Source: Treponema primitia ZAS-2
Lineage (GTDB): Bacteria > Spirochaetota > Spirochaetia > Treponematales > Breznakiellaceae
DNA length: 64,000 bases
Direction: 5' to 3'
NCBI RefSeq assembly: GCF_000214375.1
Contig: NC_015578.1
Span: 930,001 to 994,000 of the forward strand
Each line of letters begins with the position of its first letter. Position 1 is the first letter of the stretch. Of the stretch, positions 42,115-48,988 are shown piece after piece. The translations under genes were made by a program, and so were the position numbers. The notes beneath the pieces are model-generated. The model was not told the DNA's origin. It did not search any database and saw only the letters and a list, made by a program, of their open reading frames with translations.

Positions 42115-42980
42115 TTGTGTATTTCCTCTTCGTCGCAGATATCCCCAGGGAGGCTTTCCCCATGGACGATCCGGGCGCCTAGGGCTCCGGCGTCATGACC
42201 TTCCCCGGCAACTTCGGTGCGGTGCTGGACTATGCCGTATTCCGCCCCGGCTTCCCGGCTTCCCATGCAGAGTACCCGGTCGGTCAGTGAGGAGACAAAG
42301 CCTGTGTCGTGGGTCACGATGAGGATGGTAGTAATTCTGCCCCCTTCGCCGGCCTTGAGTTTTCCCAGGGTGGCAAAGAGACGTTCTTCGCTTTCCCTGT
42401 CCATGTTGGCGGTGGGCTCGTCCAGGATGAGAATTTCCGGCTTGGCAGCCAGGGCCCGGGCAACCAAAACCCGCCGCCGTTGGCCGCCGGATAGGGCGGT
42501 GTAGGACCGTTCTGCCAGATCCGCTATCTCGGCCTGTTCCAGGGCTTCTTCCACCGCGGCCTGATCCACAGCGCCGAATTTCCGGGACAGTGGGGACAGG
42601 CGGCCCATCTTCACCGCTTCCCGTACCGTAATGGGGAAGCTCTGGTCGTTGGCGGCCTGCTGGGGCACATAGCCCACCCGGTTCCGCGCTCCCGGAGTGA
42701 AGCGGGCGCCGAAAAGTTCGATCCGCCCTCCCTGGGGCTGCTCCAGGCCCAGGAGCAGTTTTAGTACCGTGGTTTTTCCCGAACCGTTGGGGCCCACCAG
42801 GGCGATGAACTCCCCCTGGTGTATATGGAAGCTGGCGTTTTCCAGCACCTTCCGACTGGAAGGCTCCTTCCTACCGGAAGACGCCTTCCGGCTGTCCGAA
42901 GCACCGCCGTAGGAAAAGGATACCCGGTCAAAGCGCAGGCTTATCTGCCGATCCCGGGGATGAGTAAGATGGCTGTTCAC
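42111..42980 (-). CDS. znuC: Zinc/manganese ABC transporter ATPase
   Basis: The 289-residue ATPase powers metal uptake. It has Walker A GPNGSGKTT, Q-loop YVPQQAAND, signature LSGGQRRRV, Walker B ILILDEPTANMD and switch His IVTHDTGFV. A Ser/Arg/Lys-rich insert (SDSRKASSGRKEPSSRK) near residue 30 is unusual, and a short acidic/His C-terminus (EEIHK) follows. ATGA overlaps on both sides show tight coupling. Confidence 0.93.
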   Translation of the reverse strand: MNSHLTHPRDRQISLRFDRVSFSYGGASDSRKASSGRKEPSSRKVLENASFHIHQGEFIALVGPNGSGKTTVLKLLLGLEQPQGGRIELFGARFTPGARNRVGYVPQQAANDQSFPITVREAVKMGRLSPLSRKFGAVDQAAVEEALEQAEIADLAERSYTALSGGQRRRVLVARALAAKPEILILDEPTANMDRESEERLFATLGKLKAGEGGRITTILIVTHDTGFVSSLTDRVLCMGSREAGAEYGIVQHRTEVAGEGHDAGALGARIVHGESLPGDICDEEEIHK

Positions 42981-43954
42981 TTTTTTGCCTCCTCAAGGGA
43001 TTTTAGCAGCAGGTCACCCATGTCACGGATATTGGCGAGCCAGTCCGGGGCCAGGGGGTCCAGGGCTGCGATCACCGCCCCCGCTGCGGCGGCCACGGTC
43101 CGGGCGCTTGCCACCGGGAATTGGGCCTGGACAAAGATCGCCGCGGCCCCTTCGCGCCGGGCCTTTTCTATTAAAGCGTTCAGTACCCGGGGAGTGGGCT
43201 CCTTGCCGCCGGTTTCTACCGCCTCCTGGGTAATGCCGAATTCGTCCAGGAAGTACCCGAAGGCTGGGTGGTACACAAAAACTGTTCTCCCTCGCAAAGG
43301 GGCAAGTTTGATCCCCAGCTCCGCGAACTCCTGGTCTATATCTGCAATCAGTTCCTCGTAGTTTTTCTGATAGTAGGCGGTGCCATCCCCGTCTATGGCA
43401 ATGCAGGCTTCCAGTATATGCCCAGCCATGATCTTGGCAGGCTCCTGCCCAAGCCAGGTGTGGCGGTCCAGGCTTCCCTCATCGACATGATCGACGTCTC
43501 CATCATCATGGGCTTCCAGGGTTCTGAACCGTACCCCCGCAGTACCGTTGATGATCCGGAGATTGGGAAACAGGGCTTCTATTTTGGGCTTGAGGCTCAG
43601 TTCAAATTCTGTGCCTGAAAGAACCCAGGCCCGGGCGGCGGCCAGGTCCGCCATCTGCTTGGGCCCGGGCTCGTAGCTGTGGGGATTTTGTCCCGGGCCA
43701 ACCAGGGTCAGTATCCGCAGCCGGTCTGTGCTGGAAACTTCGTTGCACGTTCCGGAGACCCGGCGGGCAAACCACTCTTGGGGGATGGTGCTCACCGCCA
43801 GCACCGGCGTGTCAGGGGCGGGGGCTTTTTTTTGGGCGCCCTTTGTAGTATTTTCTCCACAGCCGTTGAGGGTGAGAATTATTAGAAAGCAGAAAAGCGA
43901 AAATCGGGTTACGATTGTAGTACGCCCTCGCACTGCGAGTAAAGGAAGGTTCAT
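42977..43954 (-). CDS. znuA: Zinc/manganese-binding lipoprotein
   Basis: The 325-residue cluster A-I binding protein captures zinc or manganese in the periplasm. A signal sequence ends LTLNGCGEN (lipobox). Metal-ligand His are in PGQNPHSYEP and DRHTWLGQEPAKIMA, with an acidic/His loop EAHDDGDVDHVDEGS typical of zinc-type ZnuA; a later His (FVYHPAFGYFLDEF) and Asp complete the site. The ATG at 43954 has AAGGA upstream. It starts 1 bp after the acyltransferase gene. Confidence 0.92.
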   Translation of the reverse strand: MNLPLLAVRGRTTIVTRFSLFCFLIILTLNGCGENTTKGAQKKAPAPDTPVLAVSTIPQEWFARRVSGTCNEVSSTDRLRILTLVGPGQNPHSYEPGPKQMADLAAARAWVLSGTEFELSLKPKIEALFPNLRIINGTAGVRFRTLEAHDDGDVDHVDEGSLDRHTWLGQEPAKIMAGHILEACIAIDGDGTAYYQKNYEELIADIDQEFAELGIKLAPLRGRTVFVYHPAFGYFLDEFGITQEAVETGGKEPTPRVLNALIEKARREGAAAIFVQAQFPVASARTVAAAAGAVIAALDPLAPDWLANIRDMGDLLLKSLEEAKK

Positions 43955-43955
43955 A

Positions 43956-45326
43956 CTATTCCTTTTCGGTTTCATTCACTTCCTTGATACAGTTCAGGTA
44001 GGACTGTAGCAGATCATCCATCGCCGTTTGAATAGTTGCCTTCCGGTCCTTCTGGTAAGCGGGAAGCCGTTCCGTTAAATTGATGGGCGCCGCCGCCTGG
44101 ATGATCACCCGCCGGGGATAGATATTAATATTGCGGGTCGCGTAGGAGCCCCCCATGGTACGGTTTGCAAAGTCCCAAAGGTTTTGGGCAAATTCTATCT
44201 TTTCGTGAAGCGGAGCGTTTTCCTCAGGCAGGGCGGAATGGAAATACCAGATAAAGTCCACCACTTCTGTGTGACGACAGGCATGCCAGGCTTCCCCCGC
44301 AGCAAGATCAAGCTGGGCCCGTTCAAGTCGGGGCAGCCCTTTGAGGGTATCCCTGCCGGGCAGAAATATCCGGTCCCAGCAGATCTGGCGGATCAGGTAC
44401 AGCCGGGATATGGTCTCCCCGCTGGTGGGCTTTATTCCCAGGATCTGTTCCGCCCTTCTCAAACCGGCTTCGATAATAAGGGTAATCCGATCCGGGACGG
44501 TCCTGTTTTCATCCCTGGCAATCCCGTAGCGGCTTTCATTTTTCGCGATAAGGTAATCCCGGCAGTTCCGCAGCCTAGTGGTAAAATCAGGGACCTCCTC
44601 TTTTTTATACAAAGCGCTGAAACCGGTAAACTTTTCAATCCGCTTCATCAGCCATTTGAGACAGATTTTCCCCCATATTCCATAACGGAAATGGATGGAT
44701 ACCGGCAGAATCTCTACGGGGAAGGATTTCCCCGCCTGTATAAGCCGTTCCGCCACGCTAAAACCAATGCGCATGGTTCCCTGCTCAAGGTTTAATACCC
44801 TTTCCACATTGTAGGTGACCTGCCCCTCCGGCGCCATGGCCAGGGGATAGGGGCCGCTCAAAAGGTCCTGGTAGATTCGGCCCAAGCCCTGGGAATCTAT
44901 TTTTGCATGGTAGATTGGCATGGCCCCCAACCCGGGCATTACCAGCCGGGCCACCCAGCCCCCCCAGCGAAGCACCTCGTAGCCGTAGATAAAGAGGGCT
45001 CGGGGACGTTTTGCAAAGGCAATCCCCTCTTTTTTGGCCAGAGCGCCAAGCCGGAAGAGGATAAACCAGGTCAGCAACTGAGGTTCCCCTCCATTGGGGT
45101 GCCGGAATGCCATGATACACCGGGTGTCCCCCCGGAGCGCCCGCTCAAAGGCTCCAAAAAAGTGTTTTTTTCCCCCCAGGAACACCCGGGCTACGCCAAA
45201 GAAAAGAAACAAATAGGGCCGCATAAGAATTTTCATGAGAAAAGTTATCAATTTGGAAAAGTTTGGCTCGGACACTTTTATATCAGGAAAGGCCTGTATT
45301 ACCGGCATCGTATAGGGCTTATACAT
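43956..45326 (-). CDS. Lysophospholipid acyltransferase-like protein (PlsC fold)
   Basis: The 456-residue protein has a PlsC-type acyltransferase domain in its first half: FRHPNGGEPQLL (an HX4-type block I with Glu in place of Asp), AMPIYHAK and LAMAPEGQVTYN (block III, PEG). It is preceded by a membrane-anchoring helix (~residues 30-50). The C-terminal ~220 residues are helical and unassigned. A role in membrane lipid or glycolipid acylation is inferred. It is first in a transcript with znuACB. The ATG at 45326 has no SD and lies 10 nt after a -10 box. Confidence 0.75.
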   Translation of the reverse strand: MYKPYTMPVIQAFPDIKVSEPNFSKLITFLMKILMRPYLFLFFGVARVFLGGKKHFFGAFERALRGDTRCIMAFRHPNGGEPQLLTWFILFRLGALAKKEGIAFAKRPRALFIYGYEVLRWGGWVARLVMPGLGAMPIYHAKIDSQGLGRIYQDLLSGPYPLAMAPEGQVTYNVERVLNLEQGTMRIGFSVAERLIQAGKSFPVEILPVSIHFRYGIWGKICLKWLMKRIEKFTGFSALYKKEEVPDFTTRLRNCRDYLIAKNESRYGIARDENRTVPDRITLIIEAGLRRAEQILGIKPTSGETISRLYLIRQICWDRIFLPGRDTLKGLPRLERAQLDLAAGEAWHACRHTEVVDFIWYFHSALPEENAPLHEKIEFAQNLWDFANRTMGGSYATRNINIYPRRVIIQAAAPINLTERLPAYQKDRKATIQTAMDDLLQSYLNCIKEVNETEKE

Positions 45327-45336
45327 ATTTATCCAT

Positions 45337-45364
45337 AGTATATCAGGAAATGGCGCTTCTTCAA
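45337..45364 (-). promoter_or_regulatory. Promoter of the acyltransferase-znuACB transcript, possibly leaderless
   Basis: On the minus strand TTGAAG (45364-45359), 16 bp, TATACT (45342-45337), then 10 nt without an SD to the ATG. Confidence 0.5.
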
Positions 45365-45377
45365 GCGATTCTTTGCA

Positions 45378-46325
45378 TCAAAATCCCAGTAAACCGCCAA
45401 TATCCCCCAGGTTCCGGATCACTGCGGCGGGTCGGGTGTTTCCTGCCAGAGGGTGGCCCTCCCGTAGGCGCAGGGAACGGGCATCCCCGGCGAAAAGCAG
45501 GGCCGTAAAGCCCGCCCGGGCTGCGGCGTACACATCGTTGAGCATATCGTTTCCAATGTAGAGGGCGTGCCGGGTATCCAGGCCCAGGGATTCCAGGCAG
45601 CGGACCGGGGGGGTAAAAAGAGCGGGGGAAGGTTTTGCCTCCCCCAGTTCATAGGAGTAGATCAGCAGATCCGGATCAAAGCCCAGTTTTTCCGGGAGGG
45701 CGCCGAAGAAGGCTTCGAACAGGAGGGGGGTAAAGAACTGGGCGTTGGAGATGAGGCCCAGCCTGATTCCCCGGGCTTTCAACATTTTCAAGGTTTCCCC
45801 GGCGCCGGGCATGGGGGAAACCGGATTGACCGCCAGTTCATAACGCAGTGCCAGTTCCCGGGCTGACAGGGGCAGCTTCTCTGCCCCGGCAAGACCGCCG
45901 GCAGCTCTGTCCCCGGCGGGGCCGCCGGCGGGGCCGTTGCACCGGTTTAGGAAATCCGCCCAGATTTCCTCCACCCGTACTTCCGGGTAGGGAGTTTTTT
46001 CGCCCAGCTCCCCATGCAGGCGTTGTACTTCCCGGTGGAAATGGTCCCCTAGTTCCTGGGCGGTGCAGCCCAATTCCCGGGCAAGGGCTTCCAGACGCTC
46101 ATTACTGGCAGCTCTGTCCCCGGCGCCGGAAATATCCCCCGCTGCTGAGCTGAATAGGGTCCCGTATACATCGAAGATCACCGTGTGAATACCTTTGAAG
46201 GGGAAGGCGCCGCCGGCCCTGGGGGGGAACAATAGGGCTTCCAGATCCGCCGGCAGGGTGGGGGGCGGAAGCGCCGGGGGAACCGGGCTTTCCCGGATCA
46301 GGCGTAAGAGGCCGGGATCAGCCAT
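45378..46325 (-). CDS. HAD-superfamily hydrolase
   Basis: The 315-residue phosphatase-like protein has HAD motif I FDVYGTLF (Asp nucleophile and DxYGT acid), motif II LISNAQF, motif III Lys in ELGEAKPSP and motif IV IGNDMLNDVYAA. Its N-terminal ~45 residues are Pro/Leu-rich. Two short repeats encoding AGDRAA occur in frame (near 45902 and 46109), in likely loops. It follows the glycosyltransferase gene with a 4-bp overlap, so it may dephosphorylate that enzyme's product (inference). Substrate unknown. Confidence 0.8.
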   Translation of the reverse strand: MADPGLLRLIRESPVPPALPPPTLPADLEALLFPPRAGGAFPFKGIHTVIFDVYGTLFSSAAGDISGAGDRAASNERLEALARELGCTAQELGDHFHREVQRLHGELGEKTPYPEVRVEEIWADFLNRCNGPAGGPAGDRAAGGLAGAEKLPLSARELALRYELAVNPVSPMPGAGETLKMLKARGIRLGLISNAQFFTPLLFEAFFGALPEKLGFDPDLLIYSYELGEAKPSPALFTPPVRCLESLGLDTRHALYIGNDMLNDVYAAARAGFTALLFAGDARSLRLREGHPLAGNTRPAAVIRNLGDIGGLLGF

Positions 46326-46327
46326 GG

Positions 46328-47761
46328 TCAATCATGGCCAACCCCTACCAGGGAGAGCCGCAGGGGATCCAGGTAGAGTTCGAGCAATATGGATTTTGAG
46401 ATTTTATGGGTCACCTGGGTATCCAGGACCGAACGGTAAGTTTCCCGCAGCAGTTCAAGGATGGTCTGCCTCCCGTAGGAATCCAGGATATGGAGACGGT
46501 TTGCCTCGATCAGATCTTCATCCGGGCGCCAGCTTTCCAGTTCTCCCAGGAAGGGATTCACATCCGCGATATCCCGAAACACCGACTTGTTGGCATCCAG
46601 CACCCGGATGATGCCCTCCTGGGTTTTTTCGTCCAGCCTGCTAAAATCCACCAGGTCCCGGGAAAGCAGATCGTTTCCCAGCATATTGATGGTATGCCGG
46701 GGCGGCACAATCCCGAAGGACTTATAGACCGAACTCATGGCATATTCCATCTTTTCCCGGAGTATGCTCGGGGAGATATACACCATGGGAATGTTCAAAG
46801 CGGAATACAGGGAGTTGAAGCGTACCCCGGAACTTTCAAAATCCTTGCAAACATAGTCGATCCGTCTGCCCAGAACAGCCCTGCCCGCAGTCCAGGGTTC
46901 CAGGAAGCTGAAGCCGAAACCCTCCTTTACCGAGCAGCTGATCACCCCCTCGGCGCTGCCGTAGAGGTCCTCCAATGAACTGTCCTGGCCCGCGTTGAAT
47001 TCCACGGGCAATCCCAATTCCCGGGCAAAGTTCACCCAGGCATTGTAAATTTGAAAGTCCTTTTCCATGGTGGGGGGCAGGGTGATGGCTACGGTTTTCC
47101 CCTTGGGGATAAACAGCGAAAGGAGCAGGGCTTCCCCCAAGTTTTTGCGCTGAATCCCCCGGACCGGGTACAGATAGCGCTTCCGCTCCAGGCCAGGTGT
47201 AGCCTTAATGGGGTGGACCTCATTGGGCAGCAGGTGGAGCCCCTCGGTTTTGAGCCCCGACCGGTGCAGAAAGGAATAATCCCGGCTGTTTATCACCGCA
47301 TAATGGCAATTTGCGGGGTATTCTTCTTTGCCCACATACACATCGGGCCGGAAATCCTCGGCCAAATCGTGGTTTTGCAGCAAAAGCCCCCCATACCGCT
47401 CTTGCAACAGGGCCAGAGCCGGGAGCAGGGCTGTATTTTTCCGTAAAAGGGGGTTATGGACATGGATAATATCCGCCTCCCGCCCCCAATGGGCCTGCAT
47501 GGCCCGGGTAATAGCCGCAGCCAGGACTACCCCACGATCCTTCAGCCATTGTTCCTGGCCTTCAGGGGGGGGAAGCGGCTGTTCCCGGTCATAGCGGAGT
47601 TCCTCCACCAGCACCTGGTTCAGATCCGGCGCGTCCGGGTTCAGCACCCCGGTGATAATCAGCGCATCATCCCCGCCCTCTATCAGGGCCCGGGCCTGAT
47701 TCAGAATCACCGAAGTAACTCCCCCCCGGCGCAGATGATAGTGGATTAAAGCGATTCGCAC
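46328..47761 (-). CDS. GT-B glycosyltransferase (family 4-like)
   Basis: The 477-residue protein starts MRIALIHYHLRRGGVTSVIL, with a GG loop typical of the acceptor domain of GT4 enzymes. IIHVHNPLLRKN follows, and the donor domain has PVRGIQRKNLGEAL (R/K phosphate-binding) and SVKEGFGFSFLEPWTAGRAVLG, the E-F-G-F-x-x-x-E signature for NDP-sugar. The acceptor is unknown; with the coupled HAD phosphatase it may make a phospho-sugar-derived glycoside or compatible solute. A GCCGG-rich hairpin and AGGAG precede the start. Confidence 0.75.
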   Translation of the reverse strand: MRIALIHYHLRRGGVTSVILNQARALIEGGDDALIITGVLNPDAPDLNQVLVEELRYDREQPLPPPEGQEQWLKDRGVVLAAAITRAMQAHWGREADIIHVHNPLLRKNTALLPALALLQERYGGLLLQNHDLAEDFRPDVYVGKEEYPANCHYAVINSRDYSFLHRSGLKTEGLHLLPNEVHPIKATPGLERKRYLYPVRGIQRKNLGEALLLSLFIPKGKTVAITLPPTMEKDFQIYNAWVNFARELGLPVEFNAGQDSSLEDLYGSAEGVISCSVKEGFGFSFLEPWTAGRAVLGRRIDYVCKDFESSGVRFNSLYSALNIPMVYISPSILREKMEYAMSSVYKSFGIVPPRHTINMLGNDLLSRDLVDFSRLDEKTQEGIIRVLDANKSVFRDIADVNPFLGELESWRPDEDLIEANRLHILDSYGRQTILELLRETYRSVLDTQVTHKISKSILLELYLDPLRLSLVGVGHD

Positions 47762-47850
47762 CCCGGCTCCTTTGCCGGTTTCAGGCCGGCTTTCTTAACA
47801 TTGTATGCTATGTATGGGAAGCGGACAATTAGGATTCGCTTTTTTGTCGC

Positions 47851-47892
47851 CATTAAGGCAAATTTTCCAACCCATTAAAGCAAATTTGCCAA
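47851..47892. repeat. Two 20-bp direct repeats, operator candidate
   Basis: CATTAAGGCAAATTTTCCAA (47851-47870) and CATTAAAGCAAATTTGCCAA (47873-47892) repeat with a 22-bp period, i.e. two helical turns, 33 bp before the Rpn-like gene. The second copy contains GCAAATTTGC, a palindrome. No regulator is identified. Confidence 0.6.
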
Positions 47893-47924
47893 ACACCCCC
47901 TAACCCTGGTATAGGGGGACTTCT

Positions 47925-48812
47925 ATGCCCAGGCCAAGAAACAGCAAAAAAGAGAAATCCTCAGGCAGGAATCCGGGGTCCCGGGTTTCAGGATCGAAGC
48001 TCAACTGGCACTCCGCTTTTTTCCAGGCCATACAGCGTGAACTGGCGGACTACAAGGATGCCCTGGAGTTCAGGCATGAGTACCAGCTCACCGCCGAGCC
48101 CCTCAGGATAGATATGGTCATAATAAAGAAACCGCCGGCCCTCGCTATCAGCAAAAACATTGCCCGGATATTCCGCGCGGAAAACTTGGTGGAGTACAAA
48201 AGCCCCGGGGACTACCTTTCGGTCAGGGATTTCCATAAAGTGTACGCCTACGCCAACCTCTATGCCGCTATTACCCCGGGGATACGTTTTTCCGACTTGA
48301 CAATCACCTTTGTGGAAAAGCGGCATCCCCGGGAACTCATCAGGTACCTCACCAATGAACGCCATTACACCATAGAGGAACCCTGGCCAGGCATTCACCT
48401 GGTACAGGGGGATTATCTCCCCATTCAGATCATCGAGTCCAAAAAACTCTCCCCCCGGGAGAACCTCTGGCTGAAATCTTTAAGCGATGACTTGGAAACT
48501 GAGGAGGCCCATGCTATACTGAGGGAAGATGTAACGCAGGATATAGGCTTGGATGCATACCTACAGATTTTGTACCAGGCTAACTCTAAATCTTTTTGGG
48601 AGGCAACTGAAATGCCAAAAAAAGAAACATTTGAAGAATTCTTTACTAAAGTCGGTCTTATCCCTGAATGGCTGGAACGGGGCAGGGAACAGGGGGCTAT
48701 AAAGATAGCCCAAAACCTCTTGAAGGAAGGGATGTCCGTTGAAAAAACGGCAAAGATAGCGGAGCTGCCTGTCGAAAAGGTCCGTTCTTTGAAACTCCCG
48801 GCTAAGGTTTAG
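47925..48812 (+). CDS. Rpn-like PD-(D/E)XK nuclease-family protein
   Basis: The 295-residue protein resembles the recombination-promoting-nuclease/transposase-like PD-(D/E)XK proteins that are multicopy in treponemes. The nuclease-like core is RIDMVIIKKPP ... ENLVEYKSPGDYLSVRDFHKVYAYANLY, where D and the E-x-K of VEYKSP supply the active site. A helical C-terminus (GAIKIAQNLLKEGMSVEKTAKIAELPVEKVRSL) is typical of these proteins. A basic N-terminal tail (RPRNSKKEKSSGRN) may bind DNA. GGGGG precedes the ATG. The last 52 bp are duplicated just downstream. Confidence 0.7.
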   Translation: MPRPRNSKKEKSSGRNPGSRVSGSKLNWHSAFFQAIQRELADYKDALEFRHEYQLTAEPLRIDMVIIKKPPALAISKNIARIFRAENLVEYKSPGDYLSVRDFHKVYAYANLYAAITPGIRFSDLTITFVEKRHPRELIRYLTNERHYTIEEPWPGIHLVQGDYLPIQIIESKKLSPRENLWLKSLSDDLETEEAHAILREDVTQDIGLDAYLQILYQANSKSFWEATEMPKKETFEEFFTKVGLIPEWLERGREQGAIKIAQNLLKEGMSVEKTAKIAELPVEKVRSLKLPAKV

Positions 48813-48836
48813 GATACCCGGAGGCAGCTGAAATGC

Positions 48837-48888
48837 GGAGCTGCCTGTCGAAAAAATCCGTTCTTTGAAAGTCCCGACAAAAGCTTAG
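48837..48888 (+). pseudogene. Duplicated 3' tail of the Rpn-like gene
   Basis: 48837-48888 matches 48761-48812 (the last 17 codons and stop) with 8 differences in 52 and no gap, offset by 76 bp, including the final TAG. Only the tail is present. It points to an earlier tandem copy reduced by deletion, or slippage. Confidence 0.8.
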
Positions 48889-48909
48889 TACAAAAACCCT
48901 CCTAGCGTC

Positions 48910-48977
48910 TTGAGCATACCCCTTATATAGTGTATCATGTAAAAAAGTTACACCATATATATAGCCCTATATATGGT
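48910..48977 (+). promoter_or_regulatory. nrdJ promoter with tandem NrdR-like boxes
   Basis: A promoter TTGAGC (48910-48915), 17 bp, TATCAT (48933-48938) overlaps box 1, ACCCCTTATATAGTGT (48918-48933). Box 2, ACACCATATATATAGC (48950-48965), follows after exactly 16 bp. Both approximate the NrdR consensus ACACWATATATWGTGT, and paired boxes two to three turns apart are the rule for NrdR. Box 2 is also part of a 10-bp perfect palindrome, ACCATATATA / TATATATGGT (48952-48977). Confidence 0.7.
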
Positions 48978-48988
48978 AGGGAGGGATA

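Noticed and set aside
48813-48988. Possible cobalamin riboswitch before the B12-dependent reductase
   Set aside because: The gap is only 176 bp, partly a duplicated gene tail, and lacks the B12-box core; NrdR-like boxes explain the upstream region better.
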